From assembly GCF_000001735.4 (NCBI RefSeq), contig NC_003076.8, forward strand, positions 11,408,001-11,472,000: a stretch of DNA of 64,000 nt, given 5' to 3'. This document shows, piece by piece, positions 44,735 through 56,519 of the stretch (position 1 is its first letter; every line of letters starts with the position of its first letter). A model generated the notes under the pieces. That model saw only the letters and a list, made by a program, of their open reading frames with translations. It searched no databases and was not told the DNA's origin. The DNA comes from Arabidopsis thaliana (taxonomy: Eukaryota; Streptophyta; Magnoliopsida; Brassicales; Brassicaceae). Both the position numbers and the translations under genes were made by a program.

Positions 44735-45665
44735 TATTAATAGTAGTTGAAGATAGCGTTTTGGTAGTATATGCTATAGTTTTGGTTTGACCAGTTCAAA
44801 ACAAACGCTATTCTATGTTGAGCGGCAAAAAGTAGTTTGTCTCCCGCTTCAATATTTTGTTTATTGATAGCATATGCATAATTAAAATGCTATCAAATGG
44901 TGAACCGCAAAATAAATTTTTGTTGACCCGCAAAATTAAATTTGACTAACCCTGATTAAAAGAAAAAAAAACATTTTACCCAGAAAAATCCCCTTTCTCT
45001 CTCGAGTGTTCGACTTTGGTTCTCACGACATCTCTTTTCTCAAATCCTCAATCTCGTTCTCTTTGCTCGTAATCAGACGCTAATTTTATTCATTTTCTGT
45101 GCAAATCGATCCTCGTTCCTTTAATTTTGGTTTTGATCTCTCTATCAATCGACTTCTATCAATCGATCTCTCTATCAATCGATCTCTGTGAAGGCTTAGT
45201 AAATCCAATTCTTTTGAATCGTCTTCATCAGTCTAAATCAAAGTTGTCTGGTCGAATTTGGGATCTAAGGTAATATTCGGGTTTTGATTTCAGATTTGGG
45301 AATTAGGTTTAATTGATAATCGATTTCTAATTTCTATGTATGATTTGGCTTGTTTTTGCAGTTCAGTTTAGGAAAGAACCGAAAGGTATGTGAGATTTTG
45401 GATTTAATCGAATTCACTACATAAAAATGTTGGGTTTTAATTTTAAGGTAGAGATGATGTTGATTTTGTTTTGCAGACGGTTTTCAAAGCTGGAAGGATT
45501 TGTTGTTGGCGACTGGTTTACTCTGTAAGCTGTTATTCTCATACTAATTTGTTTTATTTTAAGTATGTGTTGATTTGATTGAAAGTTAGCTGAGTGTATT
45601 ATTGTTTGAATTTATCATCACAAAAACTATAATTGGTGGTGGAGTTGTGGTCCTATTGTCGTGAT
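44735..45665 (+). promoter_or_regulatory. CACTA subterminal region and leader
   Basis: Subterminal motifs repeat in both orientations: GCTATAGTTTTGG / AACGCTATT, AGCGGCAAAA, and twice CCGCAAAAT-AAATTT (44920 and 44937). In En/Spm such subterminal repeats bind TNPA. After 44990 a pyrimidine-rich leader holds three copies of CTATCAATCGA(T/C)(T)TCT (about 45140-45190) and GT...AG intron-like gaps before the transposase ATG at 45666. Confidence 0.55.
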
Positions 45666-45788
45666 ATGGACAAGGCATGGGTGTGGCTTCCAAAGTATGA
45701 GTCTTGTTGATACTGCGTCTTGTTTGATTCAATGATTTTAGTGATATGAACTCTGTTTGTATGATGAAACATATAGGGCAAGCCGAAA

Positions 45789-46992
45789 GTATGTGGAAGG
45801 AGCAACAAATTTTGTTACTGTTGCATCAAGGAGGTTAGGGATTCTAACTGAAATTTTTTGTTCCTGCGTCGGTTGCCGTAATGTTTGCCATCAAGAAGTA
45901 GACACAGTATTGGACCATCTTGTGATCAAGGGTGTGGAAAAGAAGTACATGAGGATTTCTTGTTGGAGTATGCATGGTAAAAGAAAGTATGATATTACTG
46001 ATGGTCCAACATTAGAATCTGAGGCTTATGATTTGGTAAGGACGGCTTATTGTAGTGGAGAAGGTACACAACCATTAGACAACTTTGGAGGAGAGAATTT
46101 GGATGGTGAAACTGTAGAAGACTCTGACTTCAGGCAGAAACTGAAAGATGCTGAAACTCCATTGTACTCGACTTGCTCTAATTACACCAAGGTTTCTGCA
46201 ATAATGGGTCTATACCGCATAAAGGTGAAGAGTGGAATGTAAGAAAACTACTTTGATCAGCTGTTGACGTTAGTCCATGACATGCTTCCTAAAGAGAATG
46301 TCCAGCCACAGTCTACTGATGCAATGAAAAAATTCCTGAAGATTTTTAGGTTTGGATATGATGTCATTCATGCATGCAAGAATGATTGTATCCTCTATCG
46401 AAAACAGTTTGATAATATGGAAAGCTGCCCTAGGTGTGGGTTTCAAGATGGGAAACAGATAAGAATAATGGTGAGATAAAGAAGGGGATTCCAGCGAAGG
46501 TACTAAGATATTTTCCAATCAAGAACAGATTTAGGAGAATGTTTAGATCAAATAGGATTGCAGAGGAATTGAAGTGCATTCTAGCAATGCAAGTGGAGAT
46601 GGTACAATGCGGCACCCTGTTGACTCTATAATGTGGGCTCAAGTAAAAGATAAATTGCCAGATTTTGCTACGGAACAAAGAAATCTTCGGCTCGGTCTGT
46701 CTACAGATGGGATGAACCCCTTCTCCATTCAGAACACCAAGTACAGTACCTGACCAGTCTTGTTAGTGAACTACAATATGACTCCAACTCTTTGTATGAA
46801 GGCTGGGAATATAATGTTGGCTTTGTTGATTCCTGATCCAACAGCTCTGAGCAGCAATATTGATGTTACCTTGCACCATTGATTGATGATTTGAAGGATT
46901 TGTGGGCTGAGGGCGTTGAGGTCTACGATGCTTTTTTGAAAGAGAAGCTCACGCTTAGAGCTATGCTCTTGTGGACTATCAGTGACTATCCA
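45789..46992 (+). repeat. Tandem duplication in transposase, unit 1
   Basis: 1204 bp from GTATGTGGAAGGAGCAACAA to ...AGTGACTATCCA, repeated directly at 46993-48198 at high identity. Unit 1 is the more damaged copy: for example, it has a TAA where unit 2 has TCA (SGM-stop versus SGMSENYFDQ, 46240). Confidence 0.93.
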
Positions 46993-48198
46993 GTATGTGG
47001 AAGGAGCAACAAATTTTGTTACTGTTGCATCAAGGAGGTTAGGGATTCTAACTGAACTTTTTTGTCCCTGCATCGGTTGCCGTAATGTTTGCCGTCAAGA
47101 AGTATACACAGTATTGGACCATCTTGTGATCAAGGGTGTGGATAAGAAGTACATGAGGATTTCTTGTTGGAGTATGCATGGTAAAAGAAAGTATGATATT
47201 ACTGATGGTCCAACATTAGAATCTGAGGCTTATGATTTGGTAAGAACGGCTTATTGTAGTGGAGAAGGTACACAACCATTAGACAACTTTGGAGGAGAGA
47301 ATTTGGATGATGAAACTGCAGAAGACTCTGACTTTAGGCAGAAACTGAAAGATGCTGAAACTCCATTGTACTCGACTTGCTCTAATTACACCAAGGTTTC
47401 TGCAATAATGGGTCCAAACCACATAAAGGTGATGAGTGGAATGTCAGAAAACTACTTTGATCAGCTGTTGACGTTAGTCCATGACATGCTTCCTAAAGAG
47501 AATGTCCAGCCACAGTCTACTGATGCAATGAAAAAATTCCTGAAGATTTTTGGGTTTGGATATGATGTCATTCATGCATGCAAGAATGATTGTATCCTCT
47601 ATCGAAAACAATTTGATACTATGGAAAGCTGCCCTAAGTGTAGTGTTCCAAGATGGGAAAAAGATAAGAATAATGGTGAGGTAAAGAAGGGGATTCCAGC
47701 GAAGGTACTGAGATATTTTCCAATCAAAATAGATTTAGGAGAATGTTTAGATCAAATAGGATTGCAGAGGAATTGAAGTGGCATTCTAGCAATGCAAGTG
47801 GAGATGGTACAATGCGGCACCCTGTTGACTCTCGAATGTGGGCTCAAGTAAAAGATAAATGGCCAGATTTTGCTATGGAACAAAGAAATCTTCGACTCGG
47901 TCTGTCTACAGATGGGAGGAACCCCTTCTCCATTCAGAACACCAATTACTGTACCTGACCAGTCTTGTTAGTGAACTACAATATGGCTCCAACTCTTTGT
48001 ATGAAGGCTGGGAATATAATGTTGGCTTTGTTGATTCCTGGTCCAACAACTCTGAGCAGCAATATTGATGTGTACCTTGCACCATTGATTGATGATTTGA
48101 AGGATTTGTGGGCTGAGGGCGTTGAGGTCTACGATTTTTTTTTTAAAGAGAAGTTCACGCTTAGAGCTATACTCTTGTGGACTATCAGTGACTATCCA
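46993..48198 (+). repeat. Tandem duplication in transposase, unit 2
   Basis: Second copy, offset 1204-1206 bp from unit 1. It runs on into the rest of the TNP2 domain (VLGTLSGW), which unit 1 does not. The junction in the middle joins WTISDYPV-coding DNA to the KYVEGATNF-coding start, with CCAGT/GTATG overlap. Confidence 0.93.
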
Positions 48199-50639
48199 GT
48201 ATTAGGCACTTTGTCTGGCTGGAAAGTGAAAGGAAAACAAGCGTGTTGTGTATGTGGAAAGGACACACCTTGCAGATGGTTGAAGAATTGCCGGAAGTAT
48301 GTTGATATGGGTAATAGAAAGAGACTGAGACCAGGACATCCTTATAGACGCAGAAAATCATGGTTTGATAACACTGTCGAGGAAGGGACAACAAGAAGGA
48401 TTCAGTCTGGTAATGAGATATATGACATATTGAAGGACTTCAGGAATGATTTTGGAAGACCCTTAGATAAGGAAGCTAAAAGAAAAAGATCAGACTTGTT
48501 AGAAGATGAGGTGGTGCAAGAGGAAGAGTGTGATGAAGGCACTGATCTGTGGCGGTGGAAGAAGCGATCAATATTGTTTGAGTTAATATACTTGAAGGTA
48601 ATATTTTATGTTTTTTCTAAGTCTTAATAACACTTTACAGTTTTTAAAATGATAGTCAAGCTGATTCTTTGATTATCTATGTCTTAGGATATGCTCGTGC
48701 GTTACAATATTGATATGATGCATGTGGAGAAGAACTTGTCTGATGCTTTACTGTCTACATTGATGCAAAGTGCTAAGTTTAAAGATGGCTTAAAGGCAAG
48801 AAAAGACCTGGAAGATATTGGAATCCAAAAGCATTGCACCCAGAGACTCGGGGAAAGAAAACATATTTGCCTCCAGCAGCCTACTGGATGTCTAAGGACG
48901 TGAAAAAGGTATTTTGTCAGAGATTGTCTAAGTTTAGAGGTCCTGATAGCTATTGTGGGAATATTGCTAACTGTGTTTCAGTCAACCCTCCTATGATTGG
49001 GGTTCTAAAGTCCCATGATCATCATGTACTCATCCAAAATTTGTTACATGTTGCTTTGAGAGGCTTGTTGCAAAGCGGACCTAGGGCTGCAGTGACTCGA
49101 GTCTGCAACTACTTCAACAGATTTTGCCAACGTACCATTGACCCAGAGAATCTAATTTCCTTGGAGTCTGAAATTGTAGAGACAATGTGTCAACTTGAGA
49201 GGTACTTTCCTCCTTCTCTGTTTGATATCACGTTCCACCTCCCAATTCGTCTAGCAAGAGAAGCACGGTTAAGAGGTCCAGTGCACTTTCGCTGGATGTA
49301 TCCATTCGAAAGGTATGAGTTTATTTATATCTTTACATTATGTGGTTTGACAAAAGTTAATTTTAAACAATGACTACAAATTGTACGAGTTGTAGGTACA
49401 TGAAAATACTTAAGGCATATGTAAAAAACTATACTAGACCAGAAGTGTGTATGGCCGAAGGATACTTAGCCGGAGAGTGCATTGCCTTCTACTTAGAGTT
49501 CCTTCAAAATTTTGTACCAGTGCAAGAGGCTGTAAACCGTAATGAGGATGTTGAGGCTGATGGAAGTGTTGTTGAAGGCAGTCCATTACATAGGGGTCAA
49601 GAAGTTGTCCTTTCAGAGAAAGAGAGAGACATAGCACATCGATATGTCTTGATGGACATGGCAGCTATGGATCCCTATATTGAGAAAGTAAGATACTTAT
49701 ACTATGTCTTTATAGTTTCTTTATTACATATATACTAGTAAGATAACTGCTTTATCTATGGAAAACAGGATTGCATTTGGAAGAATTGCAGTCTCAGGAT
49801 GGTCGATGTGCTAGAAATGAAACATTGCTATGGAAATTTCATACAGAACAGTTTGCTCAATGGATTAAAAAAAAAAGGTTTGTACATATCTATTTCATAC
49901 TCTAACACTCTTTCTAATTTTTTAAATTAATTTATGTATCTTGTTATATGAACATTAGATCCCTTCTAACTCAGAAGTTCATTCGATGAAGCTGAGGTGG
50001 TTGGCTTTTAGACCGAGACTAACTGCGCAAAACCATAAAGGGTTTATCATTAAAGGGCATCGCTTTCACACTGATGACGTAAAGCGGAAGACTCAGAACA
50101 GTGGAGTGACTTATGAAGCTTTAAGCATGTGTAGATCTAAAGCACGGGATACTAGACAAATTGCTGACACAGTGACTTATTATAGAGTGATCAAAGAAAA
50201 AATATTTCTAGACTATCACATGTTCATAGTACCATTTTTCAGATGCAATTGGGCCACTAGAGGATATGGTATCAAGCAAGAGGATGGATTCACGCTTGTG
50301 AACCTTCATATGAATCAAGCGTCATATATCCAAGATCCCTATATTCTCCCTTCACAAGCTAAACAAGTTTTTTACTCTAGAGAGAATGACACATTACTGT
50401 GGTATGTTGTTATGAGAGCACCTCCGAGAGGCTATCACGAGTTGGAGACAGAGGAAGAGTTTGTTGGTGCACCTTTATCAGACCAACTAGTTGATGATTT
50501 GGGGAATCAATCTTCTGATGATGAGAGTTTCTTTGTTAGGGATGATTGGAAGGGATCATAGTGGCAGAGTAGTATATATGGTATTATTTTGAATGTCAAA
50601 ATTTGACTAACTGTTAATTCATGGTTTTTCAGGATCTTA

Positions 50640-52337
50640 ATTATTTAGGACAAGAGGAGAGTTAGTACGTCCTAGTGAACGCCAGCGAGGCGTGGAGACA
50701 AGACAGACCACAAAGCGGCCAAAAACTATGAAAGCAAAGAAGGAAAAAATTGCAGAACTGATGATTGATGCTTATGAAGATGTTCTTGAGATATTGGAAG
50801 GTGAAAGAGATGCTTAGGAGGTTGTTGGTGAGGTGCAGGGTGGTGAGGAAAATGTCTAGAAAGATTGTATAGAGGCTTCTGTTAGTGATCAAGAGGATGT
50901 GGCTGTTGAGAAAGAAGTTGTAGAGGAAGATGAGCATGTTCAGTCTGAAGCTGAACATGTAGATATGGAAGCTGAACCAGTTGAGAAGGAGGTAGAACCA
51001 ACTGAGAAGGAAGCTGAACTAGCTGAGAAGGAGGCTGAACCAAGTGAGAAGGAAGCAGAACCTACTGAGGATATGGCAGCATGAACTAATGTTAGGGAAG
51101 AAGACTCGCAGCATACTGATGCTGGTACAGAGATGAATAGCAGTTCAAGATTACAAACACCGCAGTCAGCTCCTCCTGTAAAGAAGAGAAAAGGACCAAC
51201 CAAGATGTGTAAAGTGGCTAAAGATCCTCAAGAAAAGGTTGAAGTTTACTTCACTGAGCTAGGTGAACATGTAGGATCTGGTTTAGTCACACTGTCATCA
51301 TTTCTTGGTGCTATTGTGCGTGAACATGTTTCGGTGACACTTGATGACTAGAGGAAACTGGATAGTCAAACAAAGGATACCATTTGGCAAGAAATTCAGG
51401 TTTAAGAATTTCAATATACAGATTCATGTGTTATACGTATTTGATCAAGATTAACATATACCTTTTTTACAGGGCCGGTTTAACATGAAGGAAGAGTGGC
51501 AGAGATATGCTATTTTCAACAGATGGGTTGTATATGGAGGTCTGCAAAGTCTAAGCTCCTAACTCAGGTGCGAGATGCTAAGAGTAGCACAAAGAGAATG
51601 AAACTGAAACCAAGCAATATACTATCTATTCGAGTTTGTAATTCTTGGATTAAGTGTAGGACTAGCACAACTTTCAAGGTGAAATTGTTTGAATTTTTTT
51701 CATTGTGTGTACCTACTATTATTATGTATTGGAGTCTGCTCAACAGTCAATGTCATTGCTATTGCAGGAAAAAAGCAACAAGTTTAGGGAATTGAGAAAG
51801 GCTCAGATTTCCCACACAACCAGCCGCAAGGGAATGTTTCGCCTAGCTCATGAAATGGTGAGATCTTTTATGTACTGAAATCAATAGAAGGTACCAAAAT
51901 TCTGATAAGTTAGTAAGTTGGATTACTTGTAGAAAAAAAACACTAATGACCCTAAAAAGATCACAAGGAGTAAGGTTTGGATAGCAGGACACAATCACTT
52001 TGATGGTAGACCCGTGAGACCTGAGTTTGCTGAAACAGTTGTAAGCAGTCTTTATCTTGTTAATTCCCTTGTCACTGATCAAAAAGGCATTCTATATAAC
52101 CCAAATTATATTTAATATTTTGAATCAGGAACGGATACAATCACTTGATAGTCAAATGGACTCCATTTCTGGTGATAACATAAAAGAAGATGTTGTGAGT
52201 CAAGTTTTGGGAAAAGACAAACAATGACGTGTCAGAGGGTTGGGCATAGGGATAACTGTTACCAAGCTAGCTTTCATTCAGGCTAGAGACTCGAGACTTG
52301 AAGAACTGCAAAACGAGGTTGAAGACTTGAAGAATAT
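50640..52337 (+). pseudogene. CACTA second gene, Transposase_24-like (broken)
   Basis: A basic N-terminal part (RPSERQRGVETRQTTKRPK) is followed by an acidic Glu-rich repeat (about 50945-51080; EKEAEPTE-type units) and a nuclear-signal-like PPVKKRKGPTK (51175). Past intron-like gaps come IWRSAKSKLLTQVRDAK (51535), SNKFRELRKAQISHTTSRKG (51775), RSKVWIAGHNHFDGRPVRPE (51970) and RVRGLGIGITVTKLAFIQAR (52228). This is the plant En/Spm Transposase_24 pattern, ending in a coiled coil (RLEELQNEVEDLKN). The product probably resembles TNPA, which binds subterminal repeats. Several stops and frame changes (for example 50817, 50860, 51082 and 51349) break it, and the solo LTR cuts in at 52338. Confidence 0.78.
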
Positions 52338-54096
52338 TGATAAGTGTGTATTTTGCATGTTTTGAGCATCCATTTGTCATCACTTTAGCATCATATCATC
52401 ACTGTTTTATACCATTTCACATCATTTGTCATCACTTTGCATGTTTAGGATAGTTTTGCATGCATGTTGCATATTTGCGTTGATTTCAGGTGATTTAGAG
52501 CTATTGACGAGCTATCTGGAAGAAGCGGACCTGATCATGACAAACCACTCGACCCAGAGGTCGAGTAGGAGCTTCAAGATCTCAAGAGACCACTCGACCA
52601 CCAGGTCGCGTAGAGGACATCACCACTTCACTTCACCACTCGACCCCGAGGTCGAGTGCCCTCGTCTCCATCACCAGACCAACACTCGATCACGTCACTC
52701 GACCTCGAGGTCGAGTGCCTTCACCTTCACCGCCAGACCACTACTCGACCTCATCACTCTACCTAGAGGTCGAGTATCACCATCACACCACTCGACTGCT
52801 TACTCGATGACAAGCTTCAGAGCCTTCTTCATTCCGCACTCAACCAGACACTCGAGCACAAGGAAGAAAAGAAGACTCCAGCTATTCACTCGACCTCTCA
52901 CTCGACCACCTGGGTCGAGCACAGTTCTTAATCCGTCCCAATACTTCGTCGTTTTGAGTATTAGGGTTTCGGGATATTTGGCTATAAGTAGCATGTACTT
53001 CTCATTTTCGCAGGAAGAAGTTTCTTACCTAGTTTTATTTCCGCAGACCTTGTGTTCTAGACTTTTTGTAATCCGGATTTCTCTTTATCTATTCAGTATT
53101 CAGTTTTTGTACTTGATTTCGTTTACTGTTGTTCATTCTGTTATCATCCTGCTGTTACATTGTTGTTATCATGTTTTCAATTTGTTCAACGTTTATGCTT
53201 TCTGTTATGATGTCTGAGTAGTGAATAGGTTTCTGAGGATGGGTTAGAGTAGTGTAGAATTCTCAGTATGCTAGGTGATTGAGTATTGATTGATAGATCC
53301 CTTCTGGATTAGTTGTTCTTAATGCCTATTGCTTTCTGATCAACTGGAATTTGAGCGTAGACATTTTCGCGCCCAAAAGGTGTTCGATGAAATGTCTGAA
53401 CCACTAATTCCAGAGATTTGTGACCCTGTACCAAGGTATTGGTTGCAGGGAGCGTTTTGGCTTTAACTTGTTGATTCGTAATGCCTGTTAGGTTAGCTCT
53501 CGTCAATGGTGATTGAGTCTGGGACTAGGTTAGCTTGAGAGTCTCTGTTGCGGTGGCACTTAGATTTGGTTAATGAACTTGTTGTCTAGGGTTAATTTAT
53601 TGAGCATGTCAATCACCTGTAAACTGAGAAAACGAAACTACTCAATTATCCCATCCTTAGGAATTCTTTATCTGATTGATTTTATTGTTTACTCTACTGC
53701 TGTGTACTGCATACTGTCATCTGTTGCTTAGTTTCTGCAATTCTTTACTGTTACTCGACCTGGTACTCGACCACCCAGTTGTCTGGCAACAGACTGTGCA
53801 GTCGAGCATCCCTGTTTCATTTTCTGTCTGTTACTCGACCTGTCACTCGACCTCACCCAGTGCTCTACAAGGAGCTGTGTTGGTCGAGTGTTTTGCTGTT
53901 TCTGTTTGATTCTCTGTTTTCTGCATGTTCACTTAGGACTGCTAGAATACACCAAAACCTGCTATTGCTTGGCTTGACTTAGTGACTTCTGATCACATCT
54001 TGATTGTTAGCATCACACCCATTTGGATTGACAACCTAAAATACTACAACGACATGATTGGTGTTTTAGGATAATTGACTTAAAAACTTATTATCA
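52338..54096 (+). mobile_element. Athila-type solo LTR (1759 bp)
   Basis: Starts TGATAAGTGTGTATTTTGCA and ends AACTTATTATCA, flanked by exact AATAT duplications (52333-52337 and 54097-54101) within CACTA coding DNA. It is nearly the same length as the solo LTR at 13082 and resembles it most closely. It contains the palindromic ACTCGACC array (52545-52810). The open frame at 52426-53217 is LTR sequence, not a gene. Confidence 0.95.
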
Positions 54097-54101
54097 AATA
54101 T

Positions 54102-55460
54102 TGTTCGTGAGATGGCAGGAAAGAATGTAAGTTCTTCTCTCACTTATCTATGTTGAATTAGCTGTAGATAGTTAAATATGACTACAAGTATTCTAATTAA
54201 TTTTTTATTAGAAAAACTCTACTTGGACTTCTAACTCGGAGGTCAATGATGTTAGCAAAGGAGTAAGGTGTCAGATACTGGATTGGTATTCAAGTAAAGA
54301 TATTGTTGTTGGTGAAGGAGAGTTTTGCTCTGCTGAACCTAACTATCGGATAGGTCATATTCCACTAGGTGAATATGGCGCAGCTGTAATCGTCACGACT
54401 GTATCAGTTCCACAAGCATCTGTTTGGAGGCCAACGCCAGATGTGTTCTTACTTCAACAAGCGTTAGGACTCAAAATTGCATGGCCAGTTAATAAAGTTA
54501 TATTGGACACTGGATTGGAGAGTCAGAATGACTCAGAAACGGCAAATGAAGGCAAGGTAATGTATTTTAACTATAACTATATATGTTCACTTGTTCCATC
54601 AGACGATTACTAATAAATACTACTCTAATATAGGATACTGGTGTAGATGATGATCAACTTGGTAGATGCAGAGTTTTAGATTGGAAATTGGATGAAGTTA
54701 TAGCTGAGGGTGTTATCTGTTCAACCAACAACAATGAATTGATCGATAACATACATTTGGGTGTGAATGCAGTTATCCTGAAAGTTGACATAGTCCTTAA
54801 ACCTGATGCTTGTTTGTGGAGACCAAGTCCCGAATATTTTGTGATGTCTGATGCATTTAAAACAAAGATAGCATGGCCTGACCATAGAATAGACATAGAC
54901 TTTGTTGATGAACCTGTACAGGGAGTAAACAGAAGATCATGTACTATGGTAAGTCCGCTTTAGATAATATCTATGTCACTTTGATGCATATATTAATATT
55001 TGTGTTGTTGTTTGGTGCTAGAGTGCAAGTAACACAACAAGCACAGTTAAAGGAGGACATGAATTTGGCAGAAAGTCATCTACTCTCGTAAATTGAGCAC
55101 TAGCTTTTTTTGGTACTTTGGAAAATTTTGATGTGTATGGTATCCATGTTGTTGTCATGAGAGTAATTAATTTGTGTTCATTTTGGGTACTAGAGTGAAA
55201 GTAACACCACCAGCACAAGTAAAGTAGCAAAGAAAAAGTGCATTCTGTTGGCCGCAACTTTGCAAAAAGAAGAGTATGCTCCACTGACCCAACTGCTATT
55301 ATCCATCACGTCTAATTAGGTCCGAATGCTAGCAAAGTGTGGGTAGAAGTTTATAAGATTGGTGATGCATGTGTGTGAAGACCAAATTCAGAAATTGAGT
55401 ACATTTCTGATGCAATAGGAACGACAATGGCTTGGCCAAATGACAAACTCTTGTTCATCT
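54102..55460 (+). pseudogene. CACTA TNP1-like tail with three Transposase_23 modules
   Basis: After the solo LTR the coiled-coil exon ends (IVREMAGKN) at a GT donor near 54128. Three exon-sized copies of one module follow. Module 1 (54262-54545) has CQILDWYSSKDIVVGEGEF and VWRPTPDVFLLQQALGLKIA. Module 2 (54664-54920) has CRVLDWKLDEVIAEGVICS and LWRPSPEYFVMSDAFKTKIA. Module 3 (about 55245-55460) is decayed, with RPNSEIEYISDAIGTTMAWP. The repeated core is C-x-LDW ... GxxxS ... (L/V)WRP ... IAWP, the Transposase_23 (TNP1/En-Spm) pattern. GT...AG introns separate modules 1 and 2. Module 3 is broken by stops and frame change. Confidence 0.78.
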
Positions 55461-55747
55461 AAGTACTTATCTTAAAATTAAATATAAGTTATGTGTTTTG
55501 GATAATTATGTTTTTAATCATTTTTTTTCCTCTAGTGAAAATGTGCACATACAAAAAAAAAACAAAGTATATTAGATGACGTAGAAATCTGAACAAATAT
55601 TTCTGGAAAAAAAACTCAGTAAAGTTTAATTACAAGTATATATTAAACGTATACGTTATCAAACTTAACTATTATACATTTCATTTAATTTATAATTACA
55701 AAAATCAAATAATTCATTTGTTAAATTATACATAATCATATCTAAAG

Positions 55748-55787
<40 letters not shown>

Positions 55788-56519
55788 GTTTAAACTCATA
55801 ATTCTTAATATGTTTGACTATTGTATTTTCTATACCCTAAACTCTATACTCTAAAGGGTTTAGGGTTTATAGTTTAGGGTGTGGAGAATTCAATGTTGAA
55901 ATCTAGTTTATTAATAAATTAGCTAATTAAACTTTCAAAGTTATTTAATAATACAAAGTACATTAAATTAAAAACTAATAAACATATTACAAATTGTTTT
56001 TTTTAAAGAAATTATAATTGAAATTTTTCTACCCTTAACCCGAAACTAGCTCTAAACCCTTTAGGGTATAGAGAATTCATTTTTGAAACTTAGTTTACTT
56101 GTAATATATAAATTAGCTAATTAAACCGGAAAAATTATTCAAAAATACTAAAGAACATAAGTAAGAGATTTCTAAACATATTACTTTAGAAATTTAAATT
56201 ACAATTAATTGTTTTTCATTACTCTACAAATATGATTAAGATAAAACAAAAAAATCGCTAATCTTAAGACATCACTCGGATAGCTGAAGTGGCGTATTAT
56301 GAGACCATTGGATCAGATAATCATCTGATTCTCGACATCTAAGGCATCATTAATTATCTTAATTTTTTAATTACTTCACCTAACAAAATATAAACCACAC
56401 TGCACCACGACCTTTCGCCTTTCAAACATGATTGCAAAAAAAAAAAAAAAACAGAACCCAAAATCTTCGTTCTCTCATATTGAAACCCGACTGTCAAAGC
56501 TTCTCGACTTCTTTTCCAT
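55461..56519. other. AT-rich region with microsatellite and telomere-like inverted repeat
   Basis: No gene seen. It holds an AT dinucleotide run of about 34 bp (55749-55782). An imperfect inverted repeat is built from CCCTAAACTCTATA (55835) and TATAGTTTAGGGT (55868), with GGGTTTAGGG between; the plant telomere unit is TTTAGGG. TCTAAACCCTTTAGGG near 56048 is similar. A 15-bp poly-A run lies near 56436. The CACTA right end may have lain here. Confidence 0.6.

Larger units (their letters stand above)
45666..50561 (+). pseudogene. CACTA TNP2-type transposase gene with internal duplication
   Basis: The ATG at 45666 gives MDKAWVWLPK. A GT...AG intron fits (45694 to about 45776), joining to ASRKYVEGATNFVTVASRRL, which is the Transpos_assoc zinc domain (CxGCRN, later MRISCWSMHGK). 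The TNP2 core follows: FGFGYDVIHACKNDCILYRK, CPKC, HPVDSRMWAQVKDKWPDFA, LRLGLSTDGRNPFSIQ, LIPGPTT and VYLAPLIDDLKDLW (48075), WTISDYPVLGTLSGWKVKGK (48180), and YNIDMMHVEKNLSDAL (48703). Next are DUF4218 (GPRAAVTRVCNYFNRFC, 49078) and DUF4216 (49986-50561; FRCNWATRGYGIKQEDGFTL). It would cut the element ends. The duplicated block, a frame change near 47740, a stop near 47957 and others make it a pseudogene, but long stretches remain open. Confidence 0.85.
44717..55460 (+). mobile_element. CACTA (En/Spm-type) DNA transposon, decayed
   Basis: It starts with the terminal inverted repeat CACTACAGGAAAAGTGGG and a subterminal region of short repeated motifs. It then carries a TNP2-type transposase gene, a Transposase_24-type gene and TNP1-like (Transposase_23) modules, all on the plus strand. 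This is the usual plant CACTA cargo. The transposase contains a 1.2-kb tandem duplication, and an Athila solo LTR lies within the second gene. I could not find the reverse-complement repeat (CCCACTTTTCCTGTAGTG) to the right, so the right end is given as the last recognisable module. Confidence 0.85.

Noticed and set aside
52426-53217. 263-codon plus-strand open frame
   Set aside because: Same LTR sequence as at 13082-14843; open by chance.
55835-55880. Interstitial telomere tract
   Set aside because: Only two or three TTTAGGG/CCCTAAA units in a hairpin, not a tandem tract. Noted as a repeat only.
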